A DNA stretch of 64,000 bases from NCBI RefSeq assembly GCF_901709675.1, contig NC_051090.1, positions 2,601,342 to 2,665,341 of the forward strand. The letters run 5' to 3'. Positions 1 through 12,110 of the stretch are shown here, piece after piece. The stretch comes from Syngnathus acus. Lineage: Eukaryota > Chordata > Actinopteri > Syngnathiformes > Syngnathidae. The notes under the pieces were generated by a model. The model was given only the letters and a program-made list of their open reading frames with translations, had not been told where the DNA came from and did not search any database. Within the stretch, counting starts at the first letter, position 1. Each line of letters starts with the position of its first letter. A program made the position numbers and the translations under genes.

Positions 1-304
1 TCGTGCGTCCTATACAAAGGTCGCAATTGCGATTTGCAATTGGCAATATTCTCAACCAAGTCGTGGTTTAAATTTCCACAAGAGACATTTGATATTTCTG
101 CATATATAGCAGGTAAAAGCTATGTTTATAAAGTCTGTGTATATAGATGTTTCTTTTCATTGACCAGATGTAGTTGTGGCCAAGTTTGGTAAACTAGAAC
201 AAAAAGATCAGCCAACTTTCCTAATTAAAGCCCGGATTATCAGCGTCATGTGTGTTCTTTTATTTTAGACAGTTTTATTTTTATCTTAATTAATTCAATT
301 TATT

Positions 305-830
305 TGATAAAATATAGAATAGAATAGATCTTTATTGTCATTGTCACACATCATCATCATCATCGGTTTAAAGTCCATGTTCCTGATTTTCTGTAGGGGT
401 TAACTCCCTTAGCCCATTCCTCTCCCGAGGAGCCCACTGGGCAGTGGTACTATTAACCCATAGTTGGGGGCTGGTTCGTGGGCACCAGGGCGTGTCCACA
501 CACCGGTGGGCCTGCGTGCCGCACGTCTAGGGGCCAAACCTCCTCCGAGTCCCTTGTAGTTTAGCCTGGGTCCGTGTTGTACCCAGTTACCATGTGTCGC
601 CGCGTGGAGGCACTACATAGGGCTTGCTGTTAGAGAGGCTTTGTACTGGCAGGGAGAGACTTACGCACTCGGCTCTCCCGTTCGCATACTGCTAGCCAGC
701 GGTGAGGGTTGACAGTGAGAAGTGACATGCACTGGGCACTCCACCAACACACTAGACGCATCATAACAACCCGACTTGGTCTTATGAAGTCAGACACACA
801 TGTACAACGAAATTTAAAAAGTGCCAACCG
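305..830 (-). mobile_element. LINE 3' tail interrupted by a second, GAT-tailed insertion
   Basis: An AATAG-repeat tail followed by TTTATTGTCATTGTCACA (about 310-347) is the typical 3' end of a fish non-LTR element on the minus strand. The expected continuation, CATGTACAACGAAATTT, appears only at about 797-815. The roughly 450 bp between looks like another insertion: it begins with a (CAT)n run at about 349-363, which is a (GAT)n 3' tail on the minus strand, and continues in GC-rich SINE/LINE-like sequence. Short CACACA matches flank the insert and may be its target-site duplication. I see no intact ORF. The family names are from memory. Confidence 0.5.
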
Positions 831-1149
831 ATCAGCGCATGAGATAAAAATCTGTCTGTCTATCTATCTACGTCTGTCTGTCTAAATTTCTCCGTGTGTA
901 TATTTAAATAAATTCTGACCAACTATTGTCTGCAAACCTGTGTTGTGCAGTTTGCTAACTGGCCAGTAGGTGGCAACCTATCGACTTAACAGCACCAATC
1001 AAACCTGGAACCTAACGAAGAAGACGTTTGCACGGAAGTGGCTTTTTTTTTAATATTGTTGAGCGAACCGAAACGTCTGTTCCGCTTTTCCTGGTTTAGC
1101 GATGCTTGTCTAAATTCAAATTTTCTTTGAGGATGGTAAGTGCGTCATA

Positions 1150-1296
1150 ATGTCTGAGTCGCCGCGAATGGTGGATGACCTGGGCCGGTTGACGGACAAC
1201 AGGACGTGACCGAAAGAAAGAATTTTGACACTTTGTCAGAGCGGACGAGAAGTGAGCTGCAATTCCCTTGTTCGTAATTTTAAGACTCACTTACAG
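1150..1296 (+). other. candidate noncoding first exon of slc35a3
   Basis: The first coding exon of slc35a3 is preceded directly by a splice acceptor (CTGTCAG, ending at 4380), so a 5' UTR exon must lie upstream. The best donor in the window is CTTACAG|GTAAGA, with exon end at 1296. A second choice is GGATG|GTAAGTG, with exon end at 1135. An ETS-like ACGGAAGTG lies near 1031-1039. If correct, the LINE and the ETS minisatellite sit in intron 1. This is inference from splice-site strength only, and the start of the exon is not determined. Confidence 0.25.
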
Positions 1297-1435
1297 GTAA
1301 GAAAACTGTTCCTCTAATCCTTTGGTGTTTAACTTTCGGTTTCCTCCCAAAAATTGAAGAATGCAAGGGCGACTTTTGACATTCATTTTTAACACGTTTA
1401 AACGAAATCATCGGTGTTGGTAAATACTGTGTTAA

Positions 1436-1492
1436 AGACTGTAAATGAAGCTTTGGATCACAACTTTGCTGCAAATTCACAGGATGCAACAA
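1436..1492 (+). repeat. imperfect direct repeat of the LINE's 5' flank
   Basis: About 50 bp beginning CTGTAAATGAAGCTTTGGAT, just beyond the LINE 3' end, is repeated in the same orientation at 3266-3336, just beyond the LINE 5' end (CTGTAAATGACGCTTTGGAT). The second copy carries roughly a dozen extra bases. The two copies therefore bracket the LINE, as a target-site duplication would. Confidence 0.6.
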
Positions 1493-1504
1493 TGAGGAGA
1501 AGAT

Positions 1505-3351
1505 TGACTAAGATAAGATAAGATAAGATAAGATAATCCTTTATTATTCCCTCAATGGGGAAACTCCTATGTTAGCAGCAGTACACTTAACATATACACA
1601 CACACACGCATGCGGGGAAGGGGGTAAAAGATTTTAAAGTAGAAGGTATATATAATTAAAAAATATGGACAGTGTATACAAAATACACAATATGCAGTGG
1701 AGATAAAAAAAATATTAGATAAAAAAAAAAATAAAAAAAATTAGTGCAAGTGAAGAAAAAATAAATAAAAAACAGTGCAAAGAAAGCAGGTAAAAGAGTG
1801 TGAGGTAGACAGATATTGCACATAGTGTGATTGCACATATGGTTATTGCACGTTATTGCATGTTATTTTGTCCGTTAGCTACGGTGATCGGCCTGGTTGT
1901 ACAGTCTGATGGCAGCAGGGAGGAAGGACCTGCGATGCCTCTCGGTGGTGCATCGTGGGTGACGAAGCCGGTCACTGATGGAGCTCTCCAGGGCTCTGAC
2001 AGTCTCATGAAGGGGGTGGAAGACATTGTCCATGATGGAGGACAGCTTAGCCACCATCCTCCTCTCCCCCACCACCTCCACCCAGTCCAGACTGCAGCCC
2101 AGGACAGCGCCGGCTTTCTTCACCACCTTGTCCAGCCTCTTCCTCTCCGCTGCAGTGATGCCGCTGCTCCAGCAGACCACCCCATAAAAAATGGCGGACG
2201 CCACCACAGAGTCATAGAAGGTCCTCAGGAGGCCGTCCCTCACTCCGAAGGACCTCAGTCTGCGCAGCAGGTGGAGTCTGCTTTGGCCCTTCTTGTATAG
2301 GGCCTGAGTGTTAACAGTCCAGTTTATTGTTCAGGTGAACACCCAGGAACTTGTAAGAGTCCACAATCTCTATGTCCGTTCCCTGGATGTTCACCGGCGA
2401 GGGGGAGACTTTGCGCCGGCGGAAGTCCACCACCAGCTCCTTTGTTTTCCCAGAGTTAATCTGGAGGCGGTTCCGCCGGCACCAGTCCACGAATCTGTGA
2501 TTCAGTTCTCGGTACTCCGTCTCGTCTCCGTTGTTAATGAGACCGACGATGGCGGAGTCGTCCGAGAACTTCTGGAGGTGGCAGGTTGATGTGTGGTGGG
2601 TGAAGTCAGCTGTGTAGATGGTGAAGAGGAGGGGGGCCAGGACGGTCCCCTGTGGAGCTCCTGTGCTGCAGACCACCGTGTCAGACACACGGCCTCCTGT
2701 CCTCACAAACTGCCGTCTGTTTGTGAGGAAGTCCAGGACCCATGATGTCAGCTGCTGGCAGGCTCCAGCATGGTGCAGTTTGTTCCCCAGCAGTTCTGGC
2801 TGGATGGTGTTGAAGGCACTGGAGAAATCATAAAACATGATCCTCACAGTGCTTCCAGCCCGCTCCAGGTGAGCCAGGGACCTCTGCATGAGGAAGATGA
2901 CGGCGTCCTCAACCCCGATGCTCGGCCGGTAGGCGAACTGCAGGGGGTCGGCGGAGGAGCTCACCAGGGGGCGCAGGTGGTGGAGGACCAGCCTCTCCAG
3001 GGTCTTCGCCAGGTGGGATGTCAGGGCCACCGGCCGGTAGTGGTTGAAGTCACTGGGGCGAGATGACTTGGGCACTGGTACCACGCAGGACGTCTTCCAC
3101 AGCTGTGGTACCCTGTGCAGCCTCAGGCTCATGTTGAATATGTGCTCCACGATCCCGCACAGTTGCCCGGAGCAGGATCTGAGCAGCCTGGAGGTGATGC
3201 CATCTGGACCCGTCGCCTTCTTCACCTTGAGCCTGGCCAGTCCACTCTCCACCTGGGCTGTCCACCTGTAAATGACGCTTTGGATCACATCTTTGCTGCA
3301 AATGAGGGAGAGCACACACAGGATCGAGTAGCATGTTCTCTGGCAAAACAA
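1505..3351 (-). mobile_element. degenerate L2/Rex1-like LINE, 5'-truncated
   Basis: This is a non-LTR retrotransposon on the minus strand. The reverse transcriptase part (about 3351-2311) shows the usual blocks in order: KKATGPDG, the palm motif DFSSAFNTI, the GAPQGTVLAPLLF block, and the catalytic box as FSDD. The C-terminal part of the same ORF (about 2300-1875, with TFYDSVVASAIFYG and a final LYNQ) is in another frame, so a frameshift near 2310 breaks the protein. The 3' end is a TAAGATAAGATA microsatellite followed by TTTATTATTCCCTCAATGGGG (plus strand, 1509-1560), the usual tail of these fish elements. No endonuclease domain is present, so the copy is 5'-truncated and inactive. The family assignment is from motif memory; a Rex1 versus L2 decision would need a repeat-library search. 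Confidence 0.85.
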
Positions 3352-3570
3352 ATCTTCTGTAGCCTATAGTCATCTTCTCTTTTTATATTAGGATTTTAAT
3401 ACCCTTTTTTTTTTAGTGTCTATTTTTTTGCAATTTATGTATGAAGAAAATGTATGTAAAAAGTCAACAGAAACACATGGACAGAATCCTGATTTTGTGT
3501 GACTTTAGAGCAGTGCTTTTCAAATACGGGGAAGGACCCAGGTATTCAAATTTTTTGGGGCTTTTTTGGG

Positions 3571-3790
3571 AAGTGCCCCAAATCAAACCGGAAGTGACCC
3601 CAAATAGACCGGAAGTGACCTCAGGTAAACCGGAAGTGACCCCAAATCAAACCGGAAGTGTCCTCACGTAAACCGGAAGTGACACAAATAAACCGGAGGT
3701 GACCTTTTTAAACCGGAAGTGACCCCAAATAAACCGGAAGTGACCTAAATTAAACCGGAAGTGCCCCAAATAAACCGGAAATCACCTTAT
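3571..3790 (+). repeat. minisatellite of ETS-type CCGGAAGTG units
   Basis: Ten tandem units of 20-22 bp (consensus roughly AAACCGGAAGTGACCCCAAAT) start at about 3588, 3609, 3630, 3652, 3673, 3693, 3713, 3734, 3755 and 3775. Eight carry exact CCGGAAGTG, one reads CCGGAGGTG and the last CCGGAAATC. The core is the high-affinity GABPA/ETS class I site, repeated about every two helical turns. The array lies about 600 bp upstream of the slc35a3 start codon. The repeat is seen directly; a regulatory role is inference. Confidence 0.85.
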
Positions 3791-4386
3791 TTCAACAATA
3801 ACTGCCGTAAATGGAACCAAAAGTGACCTAAATATAACGTTTACTCTAACTTTTACAATTTTTGTCCGATTTTACCCGTTTCAACTTTTGAACTCCAAAT
3901 TGAACCTCTTGAACCTGTAGTTTTTGTTTTGTTACAAATTTTAAAAAAAATGGCGCAATTTTTTTTTTTACAATTCCCATTCATGGTTTTCGCCTTCACA
4001 CGCAATTTCTCCAGAAATTGCATTTTCTAGTTAGAATAGTGTAATTGCACATCCTCTACAGTAGATGGCAGTGGTGCTTTTTTTTTTTTTTTTGGCAAAT
4101 TGATGCACTTAAAAACGTAGTTGTAAGTTGATCTATATTTTTTATTTACTGCTGTCTTTATTAATTAATTACATCTCGCCGATGTTTATTTTAGCTAGGA
4201 CAAAATGTTTGTTTTTTTCAGGATGGTGCGTATATGTGATTGGTAGAAAACAAGAGAATCTGATTCTGCCTCCCCCCCCCCCAACACACATACACACACT
4301 CATAACTTATTAAAAGTGAGTGTGAGGATAAATAAAAAGGATCACTACTTCTTCATCATTGTCCTCTTGTCTCCTGTCAGGCAGGC

Positions 4387-5992
<1,606 letters not shown>

Positions 5993-7085
5993 GACGGGCG
6001 TGGGCCCAGCACGATCAAAGGAGGTCAGTTCCTATACACAATAGGAACAAGTAAAAAAAAAAAATAGGTCAAGCACAATTGCTGGCGACACCTTAAGTAC
6101 CTCTGTTGGGAGCGGGAAACGTTCTTGCGTAATCACGCCATCTGTAGCAATAATGTCATCACGTGTTACTGAAGAACGGCTGCTGGCTAAGGATTCCAGT
6201 TACGTCGTAGGAAATCCTGTTTTCCTACAATTAGGTTCTCAAATGAAATGTCCTCCCCGCTAAACCGTAAAATACAGGATAACCTTGACAAGTCAACTTT
6301 CAAAAACTTTTTGAAGGCCCATCTCGGCTGCCGTCTGTGGCGCCACTGTCAAGAATGGGCGTTCAAGCGGCCATTTTGCTTTGTTGCCAGGCAACCGATT
6401 TTGAGCGTCTTTGCTCAACATGGCTACCGAGTCGCTTGAGAAACACTTGAGGTTGAATGACCGACCGACGCCGTTACTAAGAAATGAAGTCGGTTACAGT
6501 GGATGTAAATAATGATGCCTTTGAAACGATTAAATCAATTAAGAAGATTCATTTCAATGAGTGATTCCGTTAGATCGTGTTATTTATTGTTAATGTCGGG
6601 GTGAAAATGTGGTCCTCCCCCTTTTTTTTAATGCTGATCAGAGATTGATGAGGTTTTATTTTGAAAAGCTTCATTTGATTGTAGTATTTGAGTGATGATT
6701 ATTTTTGTCTCAATTACTACTAAGATCATCTTTTCAGGATGTTTGTGCTGCTTTTCCTGATAATCTTTCATACGCTGCAACCTAACCCAGTGCGTTAAAG
6801 AAAAAACATGTTTGCCATGTAAAAGTAGTGATCAGCCACGTTACATTTAATTTCTTTATCTACCTCATCCATTCCGTATTCACATCAAACGTCGATATCA
6901 AATGCATAATTTGACCAGCGCGATTCATGTGAAAGTGTTTTCATCATTTTTGGAGTCTGGCTGGAGTTTCAATTGAATTTGTTTTCTCGTTTCAATCATA
7001 TTGTGAGCCTCATAGTATATTTGCTCAAGTCATTTTAAAATGACTGTGACAATATCAATAAAAAGCCAATGAGTTTGCTAAAAGT
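5993..7085 (+). other. slc35a3 3' UTR and poly(A) signal
   Basis: After the stop there is about 1.1 kb without convincing coding sequence, ending in an AATAAA at 7057-7062. This is the most likely mRNA end. The stretch 7086-7522 leads to the convergent fam78b stop codon and holds only TTTAAT elements (minus-strand ATTAAA) that might serve fam78b. Confidence 0.55.
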
Positions 7086-7522
7086 TGTTTCTTTTTTAAT
7101 GTCCATATAAGGTTGAATCGAAGCGTTTGAACTCTTATCAACAAGAATGAATCAATTGTTAAATGTTTTTGGTATTTGTTTTAATGAGTTCCAAAACACT
7201 GCATGCTAATGCCGGACAATCATAGAGGAGAGGTTTGATGCCCTTCAACACATTGTAATGCTACCATCCAGTCACTTTAATTTGAAATCAATGAAAATGT
7301 CGACACCGGCCGGGTCCTTGGAGCGACGTTTGAGGCAGTCTTGTGTAACTATAAGCAGCAATCTGACTCCATTGTAGAAAAGACACAAGCCTCCACACAT
7401 TGAAAAGCACTTATCAAAACTTTGCGTGATTGACGCATTTGTGCTCTCCACGAGTATCTTTAAGGCTTACGTATGATAAGCTTGATTAGTCTTGGCCCGA
7501 AACGGGCCTTCTGTACCGAGCT

Positions 7523-9384
7523 CTACTTGGGCGGTATGACGATAAGCGGAGGTCCCCTGGTGGGCCTCCACATGAGCACTTGTGCATCGTTGGCGTTGGG
7601 CCTCCCCATGGCGTTGGCCGGGATGGGCTCCACGCGGGTCAGCACCCGCGGCTGCTCCTGGTGGACCCTGCCCACCAGCCGCGCCCTGGAGCCCAGAGGC
7701 CGGGTCGGGTCCACGGCGATGTCCACCCTCATGCGCCACTTGATGGCACGGAGCAGGATTTTCTCCTTGGAGTTGGCGTTGAGCGCCACCAGCCAGGTGG
7801 TGAAGCTCTGGTCACGCTTGATGTCGGTCAGCGCGGGCTGGTCCGATCGGCTCACCGGCACGGCCCAGGTGACGCTGGGGTAGAAGTTGTCATTCATGCT
7901 GACGGTGAAGTGTGACGGCTTGGAGGTGGGGCCCACGATGGTGACCGTCTCCGTGGTGTTGCCGTACCACGGGTAGCTAACACCGTCCGAGTCGCTGATG
8001 GCCCGGACCAGGCCTTGGCGCAGCTCGGGCAGTTCCCAACTTGACCTGCGGGGGGCGACACAGAGTGACTGCGATCATGCATGTTAGACATAAGGGGGAG
8101 CACTTTTGTCGGATTAAGATTTAAAAGTTGCTAGGCCGAATTTGCAAGTGTATTCATTTAATCAGAGAAGGAAAAATTTTTTTGAAGTTGTTTGCTATAA
8201 TAATCTATAGGTGGAAAAAAAGTTGACTTAACTGTAATAAACTCTAAAAGTAAAAAAGGGGTGAAAAGAAGAGATAAGAATGCAAAAAAGTAAATGAATG
8301 AAAATGCATCAAGAGGAACATTTGTGCACGCAGCAGGTGAGACTCCCGCATTCAGAAGCACACCCACACATTGTGTTCTTGTGACTTTGGCACACAAGTA
8401 GTCGTGGGGAGAGAGAGAAAAAAAATGCAATATGAATCGTTTTTCCATATTCCAATGCAATTAAGCTTCGTTGAAGACTCTGAATTGTGGTTTTAGGTGA
8501 GAATGTGAGTGCAAATTCTTGTTTTTTGTTTACGTGTCCTGTGATTGGCCAGGAAATAAGAAGTGCCATGCTAGCATCTCTATTAGTTGCATCAATCCAC
8601 TGAATTATTTATTGTGTTGACGTGTCTGGGCCACCCCGGTTGGCGTCCCTTTAATTGATCAATTACGTTTAGTAAGAGTTTACAGTAAACTGAGCCAGAA
8701 ATTATGGGGAGATTGTTAATGAGAATATATTACTGACTTTTAATCGCTGTTTCTTCACAGTATCTTGCGGCTGGAAAAAAAATAACATGGAAAATGTGTG
8801 ACGTGAAAAATAACAAACTAATCCAAATACAATGATATGAAATAATAAAACATGTTTGAAAAAAAAGTAGAAAAAGTAAAAAATATGAAAAGAAAGTTGA
8901 AAATTGACCAATAAAAATAATTTAAAAAAAATACAATAAATTAAAAATACACAAATATTACTTTTAAATCAAATTACTCGATCAAATCTAGGAAAACCAA
9001 ATTACAAGACAATATGTATGAAAGTAAGAGAACGAACAGGAAAAATACAAGAACAAATTAGACCCACGCCGACCCCGGAACTCTGTCATAAACCTTGGAC
9101 CCCCTCCATCACACTCACATGCCGACGTCTCCGTAGGTGTTGTAGAACTCCATGTGGGTGCACGCCTGGATCCAGCCCACCACCCAGGTCTCGTTGCGCG
9201 GGATGGGTGGCATGACAACCCGGGCCGACGCTTTGAAATAGGGTGTTTTGTAGCGCAGCACGATGGCCGAGTCCTCCTCCACGGCCGTGGGGCGGTGGTC
9301 GATGGTGGCCGCCAGCTCGCACACAACCACGTTCTCCCTGCGGACGCGCGACTTGTTGCAGGCGATGCTCTGGACGCAGCCCAT
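7523..9384 (-). CDS. fam78b: FAM78 family protein, FAM78B-like
   Basis: Two coding exons on the minus strand, 9384-9119 and 8045-7523, join in frame (AT|G TCA AGT TGG) to give 262 aa. The function of FAM78 proteins is not established. Family blocks seen include RYKTPYFKASARVVMPPIP, WVVGWIQAC, SDSDGVSYPWYGNTTETV, MNDNFYPSVTWAVPV, RDQSFTTWLVA and the C-terminal NANDAQVLMWRPTRGPP. The MGC N-terminus and length fit FAM78B (261 aa in human, from memory) better than the longer FAM78A. An in-frame ATG 18 codons upstream exists, but the MGCVQS start matches the family. The single intron of 1.07 kb is AT-rich and otherwise featureless. The gene is head-to-head with rex1bd. Confidence 0.92.
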
Positions 9385-9939
9385 GACGACCGGCCACCGC
9401 CGCCGGGGCCACCGCCACCCGATCCGGGCAGCGTTCACCGCCTGGAGTGCCTCTCAGGGGGTCGACGCTTTTGCTCCCCTCCTGCCCGGAGCTTCCCCAC
9501 CCTTCGCCCGGGCGGGCATGTCACGGAATGCCGCAGGTCGGGCGTCAGGCATCGGATGCTGCGGCTGCTCGCTCGTAGCCGGTGCCGACCGAACCCCGGC
9601 CGCGGATGTCGGTCAGTCCACCGGCATCCCGCGTGTCGCTGTTCAACCCGTTGTGGTGCTGAACTGAACGTGACGCGATACGCAGACGTGACCGACACAC
9701 CTCCCCTCCACGTCGTTTGATGATCTTTTATTTTGAAGATCAATCCAACTAACATTGACTTGACTTCATTTTTACGAGGAAACGCGCTCATGCCTCCAAG
9801 TCTGTTGTCTGAAACGGGAAAAAAACAGCGTTGATATTGAGAGTAATCATCTCCTTAACTCAAATATAAGCATTTTTGAAGTGTATGGTTAAGGATTGTT
9901 AAATAGGTTCAGAATCTCTTTTATTGTGAAGGCCAGTTA

Positions 9940-9990
9940 AAGTAAATTGGGCATGACGTCACTTCCATGCGGAAATAAGCCTCGCCTTAA
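9940..9990 (+). promoter_or_regulatory. CRE/ETS composite in the fam78b-rex1bd shared promoter
   Basis: A perfect CREB/ATF palindrome TGACGTCA at 9954-9961 runs straight into ACTTCC (an ETS site on the minus strand), followed by GCGGAA. It lies about 130 bp upstream of the rex1bd start codon and about 570 bp from the divergent fam78b start. CRE-ETS composites are common in TATA-less housekeeping promoters. The motifs are seen; promoter function is inferred from position. Confidence 0.5.
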
Positions 9991-10088
9991 CCAAATGACT
10001 TGACTCAAAACGAAACAACGTGATTGTCAGCGTTAATATTGTTGTATCAATATTGTAAGCCCAAAATAGTATTTCTGAGTTGGTGAAA

Positions 10089-11429
10089 ATGGTAAGTACT
10101 TCGTACCTGTTATCTACATTTTTTAACCAACACACGTGTGCAGCTAATGCGTTGATCCGCTATTTTGCCATCTTTTAATAAAACATGTGACTATGTATGT
10201 GCACATATTCGTGTTAAACAAAACTATGAACGTTCACTTGTAATGGACAGAAAAACACATATGTAAAATACAGACACCTGGAAACTTTTTATGCGCAGTA
10301 ATGAAATATTTGTACGTTTTACCTCCCACCAGTGCCTAGAAAAACTTATGGTTGAAGTGACTGTTTTCTTGCAGCTTTCCACTGATTTCAAAGGGCTGAT
10401 CCAAAGGTTTTACCAGCTGCAGGCAGAGCGTCTGGAGACCTACCGACTCTTTGAGGAGTACGTTTGTGTGTACTGCTGCTCATTCTCTTGTTGAGGTGCA
10501 AGGTGGAGAGCATTAGGAACTGTTCCAAATAGTTGAGATCTACAGGTCATAGGTTATATACATTTATAAATAATGTAAATTATTCCCACAAGAGCCTGGC
10601 ATTTGAGCAGGGGTGTGTAGACTTTTTATATCCACTCTATAGTCAACAAATCCTCATTTTCAACCCACTGAAATGAAACTAAATCATTTCACGCATTTGC
10701 AGAGGACACGAGGCCTACCTGAGGACGGGGCCCCACTATGACTTTGAGCATTACAAGCAGCTGGTGCACCAGATCACGCTGGCCTTCAACGGCATCTCCA
10801 AGGAAGTCCTGGACATCAAGGACAAGTTCCAAGTCCACTTGAACCGGACCGACCTCTCGGATCACATCGATAAGTTGCAGTGCAAAGAGAAGCACAAGCT
10901 CCAACTGGTAAGTCTGTTTGACAAGGTTTTACAAAATAAAAACCATATTCTTTATCCAAATAAAAAACAAGTAACACCAACTATTGAATCATGGGATTTT
11001 AATGCATGTTTTACATAAGGCGTCCTCACTAATGGTACACTGTCACCCCCTAGTGGTAGTCAAAAGAATCACATTGCTTATAGTTTTGTTGCATGTTAGC
11101 CAAATACCAAAATTGCTAGTCATGTTTAACTTGCTGTTAAAAAACAAACTTGAGTTTCATTGTGATGTTTTTCAGACAGCTCAGCTGCAGCTGGCCCGGC
11201 AGCAGGCTCAGGACCAACCGGAAGACCAGGACGCTTGTCAGGAGAAAATCCAGCAGTTTAAACACGAGTAAGCGCCGTTTCTGTTGCCACGGTTACGAGG
11301 TGGCCCTCTGACCACACGGGTCCGGTGTGATGTTCTTGTGTGCTTGGAATGTTCAGGATCATCAAGACCCAAGAGGTGCTCAGCGAGATCATGCAGGACT
11401 TCAAGTATGACTCTGAGGAGAGCGACTGA
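10089..11429 (+). CDS. rex1bd: REX1BD, Rex1-type DNA repair domain protein
   Basis: Five coding segments join in frame: 10089-10091, 10375-10457, 10703-10907, 11176-11267 and 11357-11429, giving 151 aa. The human homologue is REX1BD (C19orf60), named after Chlamydomonas Rex1-B; its biochemical role is poorly known. Matching blocks are QRFYQLQAERLETYRLFEEGHEAYL, the GPHYDFEHYK segment, and the C-terminal IIKTQEVLSEIMQDFKYDSEE. Most of the protein is predicted helical. The only ATG that fits is at 10089, where the whole coding part of the first exon is ATG followed by GTAAGT. A different upstream exon is possible. Intron 2 carries a Tc1-like terminal fragment. Confidence 0.88.
10590..10642 (+). 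mobile_element. Tc1/mariner-like terminal remnant
   Basis: The sequence CATTTGAGCAGGGGTGTGTAG and the following ACTTTTTATATCCACT (rex1bd intron) resembles the terminal inverted repeat of a common fish Tc1-like transposon, from memory. A related fragment lies at 35199-35243. There is no transposase, so this is a solo end or MITE remnant. Confidence 0.45.
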
Positions 11430-12110
11430 CCGTCGGTCCGATCCCCTTCAGTCAGCTTTTGGAGTTTATCTGTAAATATTTTCAGGGGAATATCATTGTA
11501 ATTTACATATTGATATTATTCTATAGGATCGAACAAATTCAACAATTTATACTTGCGAGTATTGTTTCATTATCTGTTTACATTTGTTGCTCCATGTTTA
11601 AATATGTGTCGCTTCAGAGTGACGACTCCACACGATGCTATTTTTTTTTGCACTTCATGGCATTTTCAACTGTGTTAGCATTAAGCTAAATGGACGTGTG
11701 TTTGTTATAAATATACATATTATTTTTGTAATATATTTTGTTAGACAGTAAACTTCAACTCGGGGTGGAGTTAAACAGCTCCGCTTGGTTTTTATTTCTT
11801 TTTTCAGAGTTGTCATCTGCTCAACTGCTCCTTGTTGTTTGATGCATTTTATTCATGTGAAATCGATAAAGTACCTTTTACTCAAAAGAAAAACTTGTTT
11901 TTTTTCTTCAACATTTGAGACTTTCTCGAATGTAAACATGCTTGTTGGGTAAGTTTACGCAACAGGTGTCTTTGGAAACTCCGAGCTGCGCGTGAAGGCG
12001 TCGCCCGTGAAGACGTAAGCAGACACCTCCCGTGAAGGCATCATGCGTGTCTTTTGGTCTCTTCGAGCGCTCATTTCCCAAACGGGAAGTCGAGAGCAAC
12101 GCCGGCGATC

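Noticed and set aside
1656-1838. Phe-rich minus-strand ORF beside the LINE tail
   Set aside because: It is made of poly-A/T low-complexity sequence from the LINE 3' UTR.
2311-3351. Possible retroviral reverse transcriptase
   Set aside because: Motifs and the microsatellite 3' tail are those of a non-LTR LINE; no LTR, gag, protease or envelope is present.
3571-3790. Regular repeats that look like a CRISPR array
   Set aside because: Units are 20-22 bp with almost no unique spacer and the genome is vertebrate; it is a minisatellite.
7467-9720. Arg/Pro-rich ORFs in alternate frames of the fam78b exons
   Set aside because: They are GC-rich shadows of the confirmed fam78b frame.
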